A stretch of 10,045 nt of DNA from SIG440 sp045596485 (GTDB lineage Bacteria > Bacillota > Clostridia > Monoglobales > Monoglobaceae). Position numbers and translations under genes: made by a program. The DNA lies in NCBI GenBank assembly GCA_045596485.1, contig JAZOCL010000064.1, forward strand, positions 1-10,045, in the 5' to 3' direction. The notes under the pieces were generated by a model. The model searched no databases and was not told where the DNA came from. It saw only the letters and a list, made by a program, of their open reading frames with translations. Positions 1 through 7,522 of this stretch are shown here, piece after piece (position 1 is the first letter of the stretch; every line of letters starts with the position of its first letter).

Positions 1-19
1 GGACAGCATTTTTTGTTGA

Positions 20-1141
20 CTAAAAATTTATAACCTTACTTCGGTATTTTACATTGAGCACAAGTCCCACCGCAATAAGGTTGGTGAGCAGCGACGAGCC
101 GCCATAGCTGAAGAAGGGCAACGGAATACCCGTAACCGGCATAATTCCGATACACATTCCCACATTCTCAACCACGTGGAAGGTAAACATCGCCGCAACA
201 CCCAGACATATATACATACCCAGATTGTTTCTGGCATTCATCCCGATAATAATACATCTTACGATAATTGCAACAAGCAGGGCAATTACAACCAAAGCCC
301 CTACAAAGCCCAGCTCCTCACAAACCACCGAAAAAATAAAGTCGGTGTGTCTTTCGGGCAAGAAATTGCTGTGCTGGCTTCCGCCCTGATACAAGCCGCT
401 CCCGAAAAGCTGACCCGAACCGATTGCCATTTTTGACTGTGCAACCTGATAGCCTGTTCCCGAAGGGTCGTTTTCGGGATTGAAAAGGTTAATAATTCTC
501 TCCTTTTGATAATCCTCCAGAACAAAGAACCAGGCAACAGGCACAGCCGCTGCGACCGCCGCAACTCCTGCGGTAATATACTTCCAGCTTATTTTTGCCA
601 CAAAAAGCACGGTAATCATAATGCAACCAAAAACCACAGCCGTTCCGAAGTCAGGCTGAAGCAGAATAAGTCCGATGAGAATTCCTGCATGAACAAGCAA
701 AAAAAACACATTTCTTGGACGGTTAATCAGGTAATCCACTTCTGACAGATGCTTCGAAAATGTAATGATAAAAGCAATCTTCACAACCTCGGCAGGCTGA
801 ATTCCAATGGGTCCGAATCTGAACCAGCTTCGAGCACCATTGTCATATGTTCCGATACCGGGAATCAGTACCAGAATCAAGAGCACAATGGAACCCAGAT
901 ACAAATACCCCGAAATGCTCGCCAGATATTCATAGTCAAGAACCATCAGCACGCCCATAATCGCGATACCCAAAATAAGAGCACCCAGTTGAACTGCCAC
1001 ATAACGACCAACCGTTGGCGCCGCACTGGAAATCATCACAATTCCGAAAACAGATGCCGCAAGAGTCAAAGAGAACAGCCAGAAATCAAAATTCTTTTTG
1101 AAGTCCTTATGCTTGTTCAGGTTGTCACTTTGCAATAACAC
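20..1141 (-). CDS. rodA: Peptidoglycan glycosyltransferase RodA (SEDS family)
   Basis: RodA polymerises lipid II into glycan strands during side-wall elongation, working in the membrane with a class B penicillin-binding protein. The product is about 373 aa, normal for RodA, with about ten hydrophobic segments. Visible family motifs are GARSWF near residues 102-107, QPAE near 115-118, QPDFGTA near 162-168, the HTDFIF block with the probable catalytic Asp at about 267, and a C-terminal signature ending GIPLPFFSYGGSSLL. I place the start at GTG 1141. The RBS AAGGAG inside the end of the upstream methyltransferase gene lies 8 nt before it, whereas it abuts the alternative GTG at 1150 with no spacing. 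The upstream stop codon is then 5 nt away, suggesting translational coupling. FtsW is the main alternative, but the GIPLPFFSYGG signature, the length and the mltG linkage favour RodA. The gene ends with TAG 19 nt from the window edge, and no terminator is visible there. Confidence 0.93.
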   Translation of the reverse strand: MLLQSDNLNKHKDFKKNFDFWLFSLTLAASVFGIVMISSAAPTVGRYVAVQLGALILGIAIMGVLMVLDYEYLASISGYLYLGSIVLLILVLIPGIGTYDNGARSWFRFGPIGIQPAEVVKIAFIITFSKHLSEVDYLINRPRNVFFLLVHAGILIGLILLQPDFGTAVVFGCIMITVLFVAKISWKYITAGVAAVAAAVPVAWFFVLEDYQKERIINLFNPENDPSGTGYQVAQSKMAIGSGQLFGSGLYQGGSQHSNFLPERHTDFIFSVVCEELGFVGALVVIALLVAIIVRCIIIGMNARNNLGMYICLGVAAMFTFHVVENVGMCIGIMPVTGIPLPFFSYGGSSLLTNLIAVGLVLNVKYRSKVINF

Positions 1142-1146
1142 TTTTT

Positions 1147-1809
1147 TCACTCCTTGAAGCTCAGCGCAACACCGTCGCCTATTGGCAGAAGCGCCGTGCT
1201 GAAGCGTTTATTTTCTTTAAGCATTTCGAGATATTTTCTGAGCCTGCGCACAATAGTTATCTTTCTTCGCACAACCAGCTCGTCTGTTGCAGTCATTCCT
1301 TTATACAGCACGTTGTCCGAAATAAGAACTCCGCCCTTTTTCAAAAGTCTTTCGCAATGGGCAAAAAACTCCATATACTGACCCTTTGCCGCATCAACAA
1401 AAATCACGTCAAAAATTTCCTCACCCGGCATTTCTTCAAGAATCTGCCGTGCGTCGCCTTTGATAAGCGTCACCTTGTCGCAAACCCCTGCACGCTTGAA
1501 ATTTTTTTCAGCTTCTGCCGCCATCTCCCCCGACAGCTCAACAGTAACAACCTCACCGCCGCAGGCTTTTGTCATTCTGATTGCGGAATATCCGATAGCC
1601 GTTCCCAGCTCAAGAATTTTCTTTGCTCCCGCAATCTTCAGGAGTACCTCCACAAGCCTGATACTCTCGGGCTGCGAAATGGGAACATCGTTTTCCTTTG
1701 CAAACCGTTCCATTTCAGCAATATGCCCCGTCCGCTCAGGTATGGTATCTCGCAAATAGCGTATTATATATTCATAATTTATATTATCTTCTTCAATCCA
1801 AGCCTTCAT
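1147..1809 (-). CDS. trmR: SAM-dependent O-methyltransferase, TrmR-like (tRNA U34 5-hydroxyuridine methyltransferase)
   Basis: A class I methyltransferase of the O-methyltransferase family 3 fold, 220 aa. SAM motif I is LELGTAIGY (residues 66-74), followed by the acidic ribose-binding E91. VDAAKG (138-143) and SDN (164-166) supply D139, D165 and N166, which match the divalent-metal triad of this family. In Bacillus subtilis the neighbour of mltG (yrrL) is yrrM, now called trmR, which methylates 5-hydroxyuridine at the wobble base of tRNAs to 5-methoxyuridine. Here too the gene follows mltG directly, with a 35-nt gap, so TrmR is my best call. This is by family and position, and a catechol-type small-molecule O-methyltransferase cannot be excluded. 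The ATG at 1809 is preceded by AAAGGAGA at a 10-nt spacing. The stop lies 5 nt before the chosen rodA start. Confidence 0.85.
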   Translation of the reverse strand: MKAWIEEDNINYEYIIRYLRDTIPERTGHIAEMERFAKENDVPISQPESIRLVEVLLKIAGAKKILELGTAIGYSAIRMTKACGGEVVTVELSGEMAAEAEKNFKRAGVCDKVTLIKGDARQILEEMPGEEIFDVIFVDAAKGQYMEFFAHCERLLKKGGVLISDNVLYKGMTATDELVVRRKITIVRRLRKYLEMLKENKRFSTALLPIGDGVALSFKE

Positions 1810-1844
1810 TCCGTCAAAGCTCTCCTTTTTTCAAAAGACCCATA

Positions 1845-2888
1845 TCAGTTGCCCTGAAGTTCCTCCACAACCTGCATATGCTCTTCGCCTGTGCGTGAGA
1901 AAACATTTTCGCTACCATCGGCACGAGCAGCAAAATACAGATAATCCGTATCTGCAGGATAAAGCACCGCCTTCACCGAATTCACACCGGGCGACGCAAT
2001 GGGTCCAATCGGCAATCCCTTGTTTATATATGTGTTATATGGAGATTTAATTCGTATATCCGAATTGCTGAGAATGGGTTTTCGTTCCTTAATGATATAC
2101 TGCACCGTAGCACAGGAGCTGAGGGTCATATCCCTTTCCATTCTGTTATAAAAAACCGATGCAACTGTGCCGCGTTCTGAATCGTTTGCCGCCTCACGCT
2201 CAACAACCGATGCAAAGGTCACAACCTGGTCCAGAGTATATTCAGTTTCTGCCTCGTTGTATACAGGCAGAATATAAGTTTCAAAAGCCTCAAGCATTTT
2301 TATAATAATATCCCTCTCCGTCTCCCACAGAGCAAACTCATAGGTGGCAGGAAAGAGATAGCCTTCAAGGCGGTTTTTCTCACGGCTTATACCCGAGAGG
2401 AACTCAAAGTCAAAATCGCCCTTTTCAAGCTCATCCAGAAACTTTTGTTTATCAACCAGCCCTTCCTTCTCCAAAGTTTCAGCAATCTGCCACGCCTCAT
2501 AGCCTTCAGGAATAAGAACCGTAACAGTTTCGTCGAAGCTGAGGTCAGGCGCGTGAGTAAGCTCGTTTGCAATGCCTCCGTAGCTCAGGCTCTTTCCCAA
2601 AAGATGTCCTCCCTGCTGAAAAACATAATCATCCCTTGATGCCTTAACCTGAAGTCTGAACAAAAAGGGGTAATCAATAATCCCCTCATCCTTGAGAATT
2701 TGTGAAATATCGGCAAGAGTCGCCCCCTGAGGAACAGTAACCATAACCTCTATTCCGCGTCCGGGAAGTATTCCGAACACATCAACAAAAACCGTACATA
2801 ACCAGACAAAAACCGCAAGTCCTGCAAAAATCAAGCCCCACACAACGGGAGATTTCTTTTTGAAAATATTCATCATCCGTTTTTTCAT
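1845..2888 (-). CDS. mltG: Endolytic murein transglycosylase MltG (YceG-like)
   Basis: MltG cleaves nascent glycan strands at the outer face of the membrane and is thought to set strand length or release new strands. The 347-aa product has a basic N-terminus, one membrane anchor (about 17-39), then a LysM-like segment (about 47-75, starting VMVTVPQGATLADI). The YceG catalytic domain follows: EGYLFPATYEF (175-185), ASVVEREA (226-233) with E230 as the likely catalytic Glu (E218 in E. coli), SPYNTY (282-287), GLPIGPIASPG (291-301) and FSRTGEEH near the end. In the E. coli-type LQSDPTV motif this protein reads LSSCATV, a replacement I recall from clostridial homologues. The ATG at 2888 is 6 nt after the CPBP stop, with AGG about 10 nt upstream; ATGs at codons 5 and 6 are alternatives. 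It is closely linked to rodA. Confidence 0.94.
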   Translation of the reverse strand: MKKRMMNIFKKKSPVVWGLIFAGLAVFVWLCTVFVDVFGILPGRGIEVMVTVPQGATLADISQILKDEGIIDYPFLFRLQVKASRDDYVFQQGGHLLGKSLSYGGIANELTHAPDLSFDETVTVLIPEGYEAWQIAETLEKEGLVDKQKFLDELEKGDFDFEFLSGISREKNRLEGYLFPATYEFALWETERDIIIKMLEAFETYILPVYNEAETEYTLDQVVTFASVVEREAANDSERGTVASVFYNRMERDMTLSSCATVQYIIKERKPILSNSDIRIKSPYNTYINKGLPIGPIASPGVNSVKAVLYPADTDYLYFAARADGSENVFSRTGEEHMQVVEELQGN

Positions 2889-2894
2889 AACAAA

Positions 2895-3800
2895 TCAACC
2901 TATGTTTATAATTAAATACTTCACCACAACAACCACAATGCTGAACAGAACCGGCATACTGAACAGACTTGTCATCACAAGTCCGTCTGCTCTGAAGTTT
3001 TTATTCAAAGGAACACGATTCTTCCTTGTGAGAAGCAGCACAAAAAATCCAACAAAGCCAATGATTGCCGCAGCAAATACAGCCCACAGACAGTTCGCAA
3101 TATATGGCAAAATAAATCCGCTGAGAAGCAGCGCCGTAAGATTGCTGAACCCGTGATAAACCATTGCAGCATAAAGAGAGTTGCATTTCAGCATCACAAC
3201 CGATGCCACAATTCCCATAAACAAAAAGCCCAAAACCTCATTCAGCCTCATATGCAGGAGCGCAAAAATCAGGCTTGTAAAAAATATGGCTGCCACGGTA
3301 TTGCTCTTGTTATATGCCGAAAAGATAATTCCTCTCATCCAGAATTCCTCCAGAACCGAAGGAATCAGCACCACAGCAAAGAAGCCCCAAAACACCTCTG
3401 CACCGTTTAACGCCACAGGGATAGCCTCCTCGGTCTGCCGCCCCAAAAGGGTCTCAAGATAAATTGTAGGGACGTTCAGAAGAATCATCACAAACTGACC
3501 GCAAACACCGAGAGCCGCCGCAAGCAACAACAAATAAGGCTTGCAGGGATTCAGCCCGAACTCACGCTTCACGTCCTGTCCGTCGCTGCTCCACACAGAC
3601 CTTGCATAAACCATTATGGGCACACCGATAGCCAGCAGCTCCACAAGGGCAATCAGAATATATTCGTGAGGAGGGTTTTTCATAAAGCTGACAATTGCAT
3701 CCACCGCAATTTGTGCCGCAAACTGTGCCAGCACAACCCAAAAAATCATCCACCGAACATTCCGTATTTGCTTTCTCAGTTCATACTTCTTCTCATTCAT
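2895..3800 (-). CDS. CPBP family intramembrane metalloprotease (CAAX protease/bacteriocin-processing, Abi family)
   Basis: A 301-aa polytopic membrane protein with about eight hydrophobic segments. It has the CPBP motifs in order: EEFWMR (E151, E152, R156), FALLH (179-183) and HGFSN (H216 to N220). These glutamates and histidines form the metal site of Rce1-like intramembrane proteases. Bacterial members have varied or unknown substrates, including peptide maturation, bacteriocin immunity and regulated cleavage of membrane proteins, so I assign no substrate. The frame stays open upstream to a TTG at 3911. That extension would overlap the DJ-1 gene by 80 nt and encodes an Arg-rich stretch unlike a membrane-protein N-terminus. 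The ATG at 3800 lies 31 nt after the DJ-1 stop with a weak GGGA about 10 nt upstream, and gives a natural cytosolic N-terminus. The gene is 6 nt from mltG. Confidence 0.88.
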   Translation of the reverse strand: MNEKKYELRKQIRNVRWMIFWVVLAQFAAQIAVDAIVSFMKNPPHEYILIALVELLAIGVPIMVYARSVWSSDGQDVKREFGLNPCKPYLLLLAAALGVCGQFVMILLNVPTIYLETLLGRQTEEAIPVALNGAEVFWGFFAVVLIPSVLEEFWMRGIIFSAYNKSNTVAAIFFTSLIFALLHMRLNEVLGFLFMGIVASVVMLKCNSLYAAMVYHGFSNLTALLLSGFILPYIANCLWAVFAAAIIGFVGFFVLLLTRKNRVPLNKNFRADGLVMTSLFSMPVLFSIVVVVVKYLIINIG

Positions 3801-3831
3801 AGAATCATTCCCGATTTCGCCGTTAAAAAAC

Positions 3832-4374
3832 TTAAATTCGGGGGTGCTGCATCTGGTCAAGTATCTCCTGACCCGCACCCTCCTTGAACCAATCTGCAAT
3901 TCTTGCGCCAAAGAGCATCGAAGCTCCTGCGCCTCTTGCAGTTATAATATTTCCGTCAATTGCAACAAAGGATAAATCAACCTCTGCACCCTCAAGGTGT
4001 TCCTCAAAGCCGGGATAGCACACTGCCTTTTTGCCCTTAAGAATTCCCAGCTGACCCAAAATCATGGGCGCAGCACAAATTGCTGCAACCAATTTGCCGT
4101 TTTCGGCACAGAATTCCACCGCACTGATAACTCTTTCATCTGCCTGAAGATTTGTTGTTCCTGGCATACCTCCTGGAAGAATAACCCCGTCAATCGCATC
4201 AAAATCAAGGTCATCTGCATTCATATCAGCCTCAATAGCAACACCGTGACTTCCCGTGACCTGCTTTTCGCCAATTGTTACGGTTTTTGCCTCAATACCT
4301 GCCCTGCGCAAAACATCAAGGCAGCCAATTGCCTCGGTTTCTTCAAATCCGTTTGCAAGAAACATATATACCAT
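3832..4374 (-). CDS. DJ-1/PfpI family protein
   Basis: A 180-aa cytosolic protein with the DJ-1 fold and the usual length. The N-terminal GFEETEAI (9-16) supplies E14, equivalent to human DJ-1 E18. AICAAP (98-103) is the nucleophile elbow with C100, equivalent to C106. CYPGFEE (119-125) and ITARGAGAS (144-152) match bacterial members of the YajL/ThiJ type. The conserved Cys-Glu pair suggests redox sensing or thiol chemistry. The proposed deglycase or glyoxalase activities of this family are debated, and older thiJ or 4-methyl-5-thiazole labels are not supported by thiamine genes here. The ATG at 4374 follows AGGAG at about 9 nt. The gap to the upstream glycosyltransferase is 14 nt, so the gene is very likely co-transcribed. 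Confidence 0.9.
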   Translation of the reverse strand: MVYMFLANGFEETEAIGCLDVLRRAGIEAKTVTIGEKQVTGSHGVAIEADMNADDLDFDAIDGVILPGGMPGTTNLQADERVISAVEFCAENGKLVAAICAAPMILGQLGILKGKKAVCYPGFEEHLEGAEVDLSFVAIDGNIITARGAGASMLFGARIADWFKEGAGQEILDQMQHPRI

Positions 4375-4388
4375 TTTTATTTTCTCCT

Positions 4389-5114
4389 TTATCTTGATTT
4401 CAGAACCTCAATCACAAATCTTGGAAGTGCTGCAAATCTTCCAATTCTTGACGGATTCTTCATCAGTCTGTACGCCCACTCAAGATTGAGCTTAATAAAG
4501 ATTTCGGGTGCTCTCTTTGCCGTTCCTGCAAAAACATCCAGCGTTCCGCCAACACCCATACAAAGATTGACCTTCAGGCAATCCTTATATTTTGCAATCC
4601 ATTTTTCCTGCTTGGGTGCTCCCAGACACACCAGAAGCAGCTTCGCTCCCGAATTGTTAATCTCCTCAACAATTTTCGCCTCGTCTTCAGGCTTAAAGTA
4701 TCCGTTATGACAGCCTACAATCGAAATACCGGGGTATTTTTTTTCCATTTTTGCCTTTGCACTCTCTGCAACACCGGGCTTTGCGCCAAAAAGAAATACT
4801 CCGTCCCCGGTTTTTGCCATTTTCTCAAGAAGAGCACACACAAGGTCAAAGCCTGCCACCCTTTCAGGAACAGGGTCTTTAAGGATTTTCGATGCATAAA
4901 CCACACCAATTCCGTCTGCAGTACAAAGGTCTGCCGAGTTGAGAATACTCTTTAGCTCCGCATCCTCCTTAGCGCACATAATTATTTCAGGATTTGGGGT
5001 GAAGATTGCCGAAGCACCTTCAGTTTTCAGCAGCTCTTCAGCCTTTGCCACAGCATCCTCAAAGGTGATGCTGTTTACATTCACTCCCAAAATCTCTATG
5101 GTTTTTTCTGACAT
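4389..5114 (-). CDS. WecG/TagA/CpsF family glycosyltransferase
   Basis: A 241-aa GT26-family enzyme. Characterised members add N-acetylmannosamine (TagA) or ManNAcA (WecG) to undecaprenyl-diphosphate-GlcNAc at the inner membrane face, early in wall teichoic acid or surface polymer synthesis. Motifs seen are FTPNPE (38-43), whose Thr matches the TagA active-site Thr; CTADGIG (64-70), with D67 matching the proposed catalytic Asp; LVCLGAPKQEKWI (161-173); GVGGTLDVFAGTAKRAP (187-203); and LEWAYRLMKNPSRIGR (211-226), part of the C-terminal membrane-binding appendage. No other teichoic acid or polysaccharide gene is present, so the polymer is unknown and I give no gene symbol. The ATG at 5114 has GAAAGGA upstream. 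The gene starts 27 nt after the ung stop. Confidence 0.92.
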   Translation of the reverse strand: MSEKTIEILGVNVNSITFEDAVAKAEELLKTEGASAIFTPNPEIIMCAKEDAELKSILNSADLCTADGIGVVYASKILKDPVPERVAGFDLVCALLEKMAKTGDGVFLFGAKPGVAESAKAKMEKKYPGISIVGCHNGYFKPEDEAKIVEEINNSGAKLLLVCLGAPKQEKWIAKYKDCLKVNLCMGVGGTLDVFAGTAKRAPEIFIKLNLEWAYRLMKNPSRIGRFAALPRFVIEVLKSR

Positions 5115-5141
5115 CCCTATCCGTCCTTTCAGAACTCAAAT

Positions 5142-5813
5142 TTAGTCCAGGCTCCAGTCAATGGGCGTGCTGTCCACCGACGTCAAAAACTCGTTTGCAC
5201 CCAAAAAGTGTCCGCATCCAAAAAATCCGTTATATGCCGACAGCGGGCTCGGATGGGCAGATTCGAAAATCCTGTGTACGGGATTTGTTATCAGCTTCTT
5301 TTTCTGGCGTGCATTAGCACCCCAGAGCAAAAACGCCATAGGCTTTTCACGCTGATTCAAAAGCTCAATCACACGGTCGGTGAAGAACTCCCAGCCCATA
5401 TTTTTGTGGCTGTTTGCCTCACCTGCCCGAACCGTGAGAACCGCATTGAGAAGTAACACTCCCTGCTCCGCCCATGAGGTCAGCTGACCGTGGGAGGGAA
5501 CAGGCGTTCCGAGCTCGTCGTGAATCTCCTTGAAAATATTTTTCAAGGAAGGCGGTGCTTCTATTCCCTTTTTAACCGAAAAAGACAGTCCGTGAGCTTG
5601 TCTCGGTCCATGATAAGGGTCCTGTCCGATAACAACCACCTTCACATCGCTGTACGAAGTAAGCTTTAGCGCATTAAAAATATCATACATATCGGGATAA
5701 ACCGTGTGGGTTTTATATTCCTTTGCAAGAAAGGCACGGAGCTTTTTGTAATACTCCTTGTCAAACTCACCTTTCAGCTGTTCGTCCCATTCGTTTCCTA
5801 TATTAACCACCAA
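5142..5813 (-). CDS. ung: Uracil-DNA glycosylase (family 1 UDG)
   Basis: Ung removes uracil from DNA as the first step of base excision repair. The 223-aa product is full length for family 1. It shows the water-activating loop GQDPYHGP (63-70, catalytic D65), the LLN uracil-binding segment (N123), and HPSPLSAYNGFFG (187-199) with catalytic H187 and the DNA-intercalating Leu loop. No ATG serves as the start. The first codons on the minus strand are TTG GTG GTT, and the strong RBS GAGGTGA ends only 3 nt before the TTG. Initiation could be at TTG 5813 or at GTG 5810, and the latter gives GAGG a 9-nt spacing. It lies 35 nt after the acyl-CoA synthetase gene. A copy of a repeated TTTCGCAAA element sits just upstream. 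Confidence 0.96.
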   Translation of the reverse strand: MVVNIGNEWDEQLKGEFDKEYYKKLRAFLAKEYKTHTVYPDMYDIFNALKLTSYSDVKVVVIGQDPYHGPRQAHGLSFSVKKGIEAPPSLKNIFKEIHDELGTPVPSHGQLTSWAEQGVLLLNAVLTVRAGEANSHKNMGWEFFTDRVIELLNQREKPMAFLLWGANARQKKKLITNPVHRIFESAHPSPLSAYNGFFGCGHFLGANEFLTSVDSTPIDWSLD

Positions 5814-5824
5814 AGCTCACCTCA

Positions 5825-5834
5825 TTTCGCAAAA
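5825..5834 (-). repeat. Third copy of the TTTCGCAAA element, upstream of ung
   Basis: The sequence tttcgcaaaa lies in the 35-nt gap between the acyl-CoA synthetase and ung genes, directly before the ung RBS. It matches the pair at the comEA-like promoter. I found the nine-base core only in these non-coding spots. Function is unknown. Confidence 0.3.
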
Positions 5835-5848
5835 TATTTTATTGCATT

Positions 5849-7465
5849 TTAACGTGCGTGACGCTTAATTTTCTTTGTTGTTGTCTTTTCAAATTCAGTA
5901 TCACGGAAGTGAATTCTCTTTACCTGCTTCATAGGAGGCAGAGTATCGTTAAGAGCCTGAACATCCTTCTTGATTCTCTCCTGTTGGTCGGGAGTCTCGG
6001 TATAGATTTCGGCACATATAACATCATCCTCGCCGTAAACAACAACCTCATTAACACCCTCAACCTTCTGAAGAATAACAGTCTCGATTTCTTCGGGATA
6101 AACGTTCTTGCCATTGCTGAGAATGATAATATTCTTGATTCTGCCCGTGATATGAACAAAACCGTTTTCATCCATTGTTCCGATGTCACCTGTTCTAAAC
6201 CAGCCGTCAACAAAAGCCGCTTCTGTTGCTTCGGGATTGTTATAATAACCCATCATAACGTGGTCACCCTTAACAATGATTTCGCCCTCGCCGTCCTCGT
6301 TGGGGTTGTAAATTTTAACCTCTGTGTTGGGAACAGGAACACCTGCTGCACCGAAGAGATACTTCTTGTTTCTGTCCAACGAAACAATGGGCGAGCACTC
6401 TGTAATTCCGTAGCCGTTGATGAGCGAGATTCCCAAATTCTCAAAGCCCTTTGCATATTTAAGGTCAAGGGGTGCACCGCCTGCGATGATCATTTCAAGA
6501 TTGCCTCCAAAGCCGTTCTTAACCGACTGGAATAGCACCCTTCTCAGGTCAATGCCAACCTTACGGAGGCAGTTGCTCACAGCAATAAGAGCTTTTAAAA
6601 GCTTTTCCTTCTTCTGCTTTCTCACAGTTCTCCAAAGGCTCTTATAGAAGGTCTCAACAAACAGCGGAACAACGCTGATGTGATAAGGCTTAGCCTTCTG
6701 AATATCCTTGAGAACATTCTTTAGATTGCTGTTTATATAAACAGGGTAGCCTCTGTGAATCTGACACAATACCCCTGCCATAAATCCAAATGTATGATGA
6801 ATGGGCAGAACCAGAACAGTTCCTGCAGGCTCAAGAAAGTTGCGGCAGCTGTTTTCCATATCAAAAGCAAGATTTCTCTGGTTCAGCATAACACCCTTGG
6901 GCTCGCCTGTTGTGCCCGAGGTATAAATGATTGTACAAAGAGCCTTCACATCAATCTCATTCTTTTCAAATTCATCATTGCCGCCGTCAATCATTTCACA
7001 GCCCTTTGAGATAATATCTCCAAAGTCAGCCATTGGAATATAGTGCTCAACCGTGGGCATATCCTCTTTTGATTCATCAATAATCTTATTCTTTGACTCT
7101 GCATAAACGAAGGCCTTTGCTCCGCAGCTCTTTATAAGGTTTGCAACCTCCTTTGCGCCCAGCTCCTTGTCAATTGGAACAATCACGTTTGAGCCATTTG
7201 TTGCAGCAAAATATGTGATAATCCATTCATAGCTGTTTTCGCCCATAACCGCAATCTTGTCGCCGTTCTTCAGACCAAGACTGAAGAAATATGTACCCAG
7301 AGCACATATATCGTTCTTCATCTGAACAAAATCAACGGTAACATCCTCACCGCCTCGCTCAAATGTGAAAGCAGGAGCATTTCCATAGTTTTCAGCCGCA
7401 TAGTCAATGAGGTGCTTCAGATTCTCAATGTGAGGGGCATCGTAGAGTGGGTATTCTTTAATCAT
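5849..7465 (-). CDS. AMP-forming acyl-CoA synthetase / long-chain-fatty-acid-CoA ligase-like protein
   Basis: An adenylate-forming (ANL) enzyme of about 538 aa that would activate a carboxylic acid through an acyl-AMP intermediate. It carries the P-loop-like YTSGTTGEPKG (181-191), GYGITECSP (351-359), GWFRTGDIG (421-429), the hinge GRIKNIII (441-448) with NGKNVYPEEIE after it, and a C-terminal Lys region reading TTTKKIKR, where K532 should be the catalytic lysine. The usual Gly before that Lys is replaced by Lys. The overall pattern is closest to fatty acyl-CoA ligases. CoA rather than ACP as the acceptor is inferred, and no beta-oxidation or lipid gene is nearby to fix the substrate. I chose ATG 7465 over GTG 7474 because AAAGG lies 11 nt before the ATG but only 2 nt before the GTG. 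Confidence 0.88.
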   Translation of the reverse strand: MIKEYPLYDAPHIENLKHLIDYAAENYGNAPAFTFERGGEDVTVDFVQMKNDICALGTYFFSLGLKNGDKIAVMGENSYEWIITYFAATNGSNVIVPIDKELGAKEVANLIKSCGAKAFVYAESKNKIIDESKEDMPTVEHYIPMADFGDIISKGCEMIDGGNDEFEKNEIDVKALCTIIYTSGTTGEPKGVMLNQRNLAFDMENSCRNFLEPAGTVLVLPIHHTFGFMAGVLCQIHRGYPVYINSNLKNVLKDIQKAKPYHISVVPLFVETFYKSLWRTVRKQKKEKLLKALIAVSNCLRKVGIDLRRVLFQSVKNGFGGNLEMIIAGGAPLDLKYAKGFENLGISLINGYGITECSPIVSLDRNKKYLFGAAGVPVPNTEVKIYNPNEDGEGEIIVKGDHVMMGYYNNPEATEAAFVDGWFRTGDIGTMDENGFVHITGRIKNIIILSNGKNVYPEEIETVILQKVEGVNEVVVYGEDDVICAEIYTETPDQQERIKKDVQALNDTLPPMKQVKRIHFRDTEFEKTTTKKIKRHAR

Positions 7466-7522
7466 AAAAAACACAACCTTTCAAAATTAATATATAAATT
7501 CTTCATCATTAGCAGTTTCTTT

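Noticed and set aside
7..9. Possible ATG of a next minus-strand gene at the window edge
   Set aside because: Only three codons are available and no RBS is visible between it and the rodA stop.
1357..1857. 166-aa plus-strand open frame across the trmR start
   Set aside because: It is antisense to trmR, ends in the mltG gap and has no domain signature.
3801..3911. Upstream extension of the CPBP protease frame to a TTG codon
   Set aside because: It would overlap the DJ-1 gene by 80 nt and encodes an Arg-rich segment atypical of the family. ATG 3800 gives a normal N-terminus.
3997..4710. 237-aa plus-strand open frame
   Set aside because: It is antisense to the DJ-1 and TagA-family genes, spans two unrelated genes, has no recognisable domain and arises from their codon pattern.
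5817..5825. Two-codon mini-ORF ATG AGG TGA overlapping the ung RBS, similar to inhibitory minigenes
   Set aside because: It has no RBS of its own, and the bases are explained by the GAGGTGA ribosome-binding site.
5858..6535. 225-aa plus-strand open frame
   Set aside because: It lies wholly antisense to the acyl-CoA synthetase gene, shows no family motif, and the minus-strand protein is well conserved.
6590..6603. 14-bp perfect palindrome agcttttaaaagct
   Set aside because: It lies inside the acyl-CoA synthetase codons for KLLKAL, is AT-rich and simple, and is probably chance.
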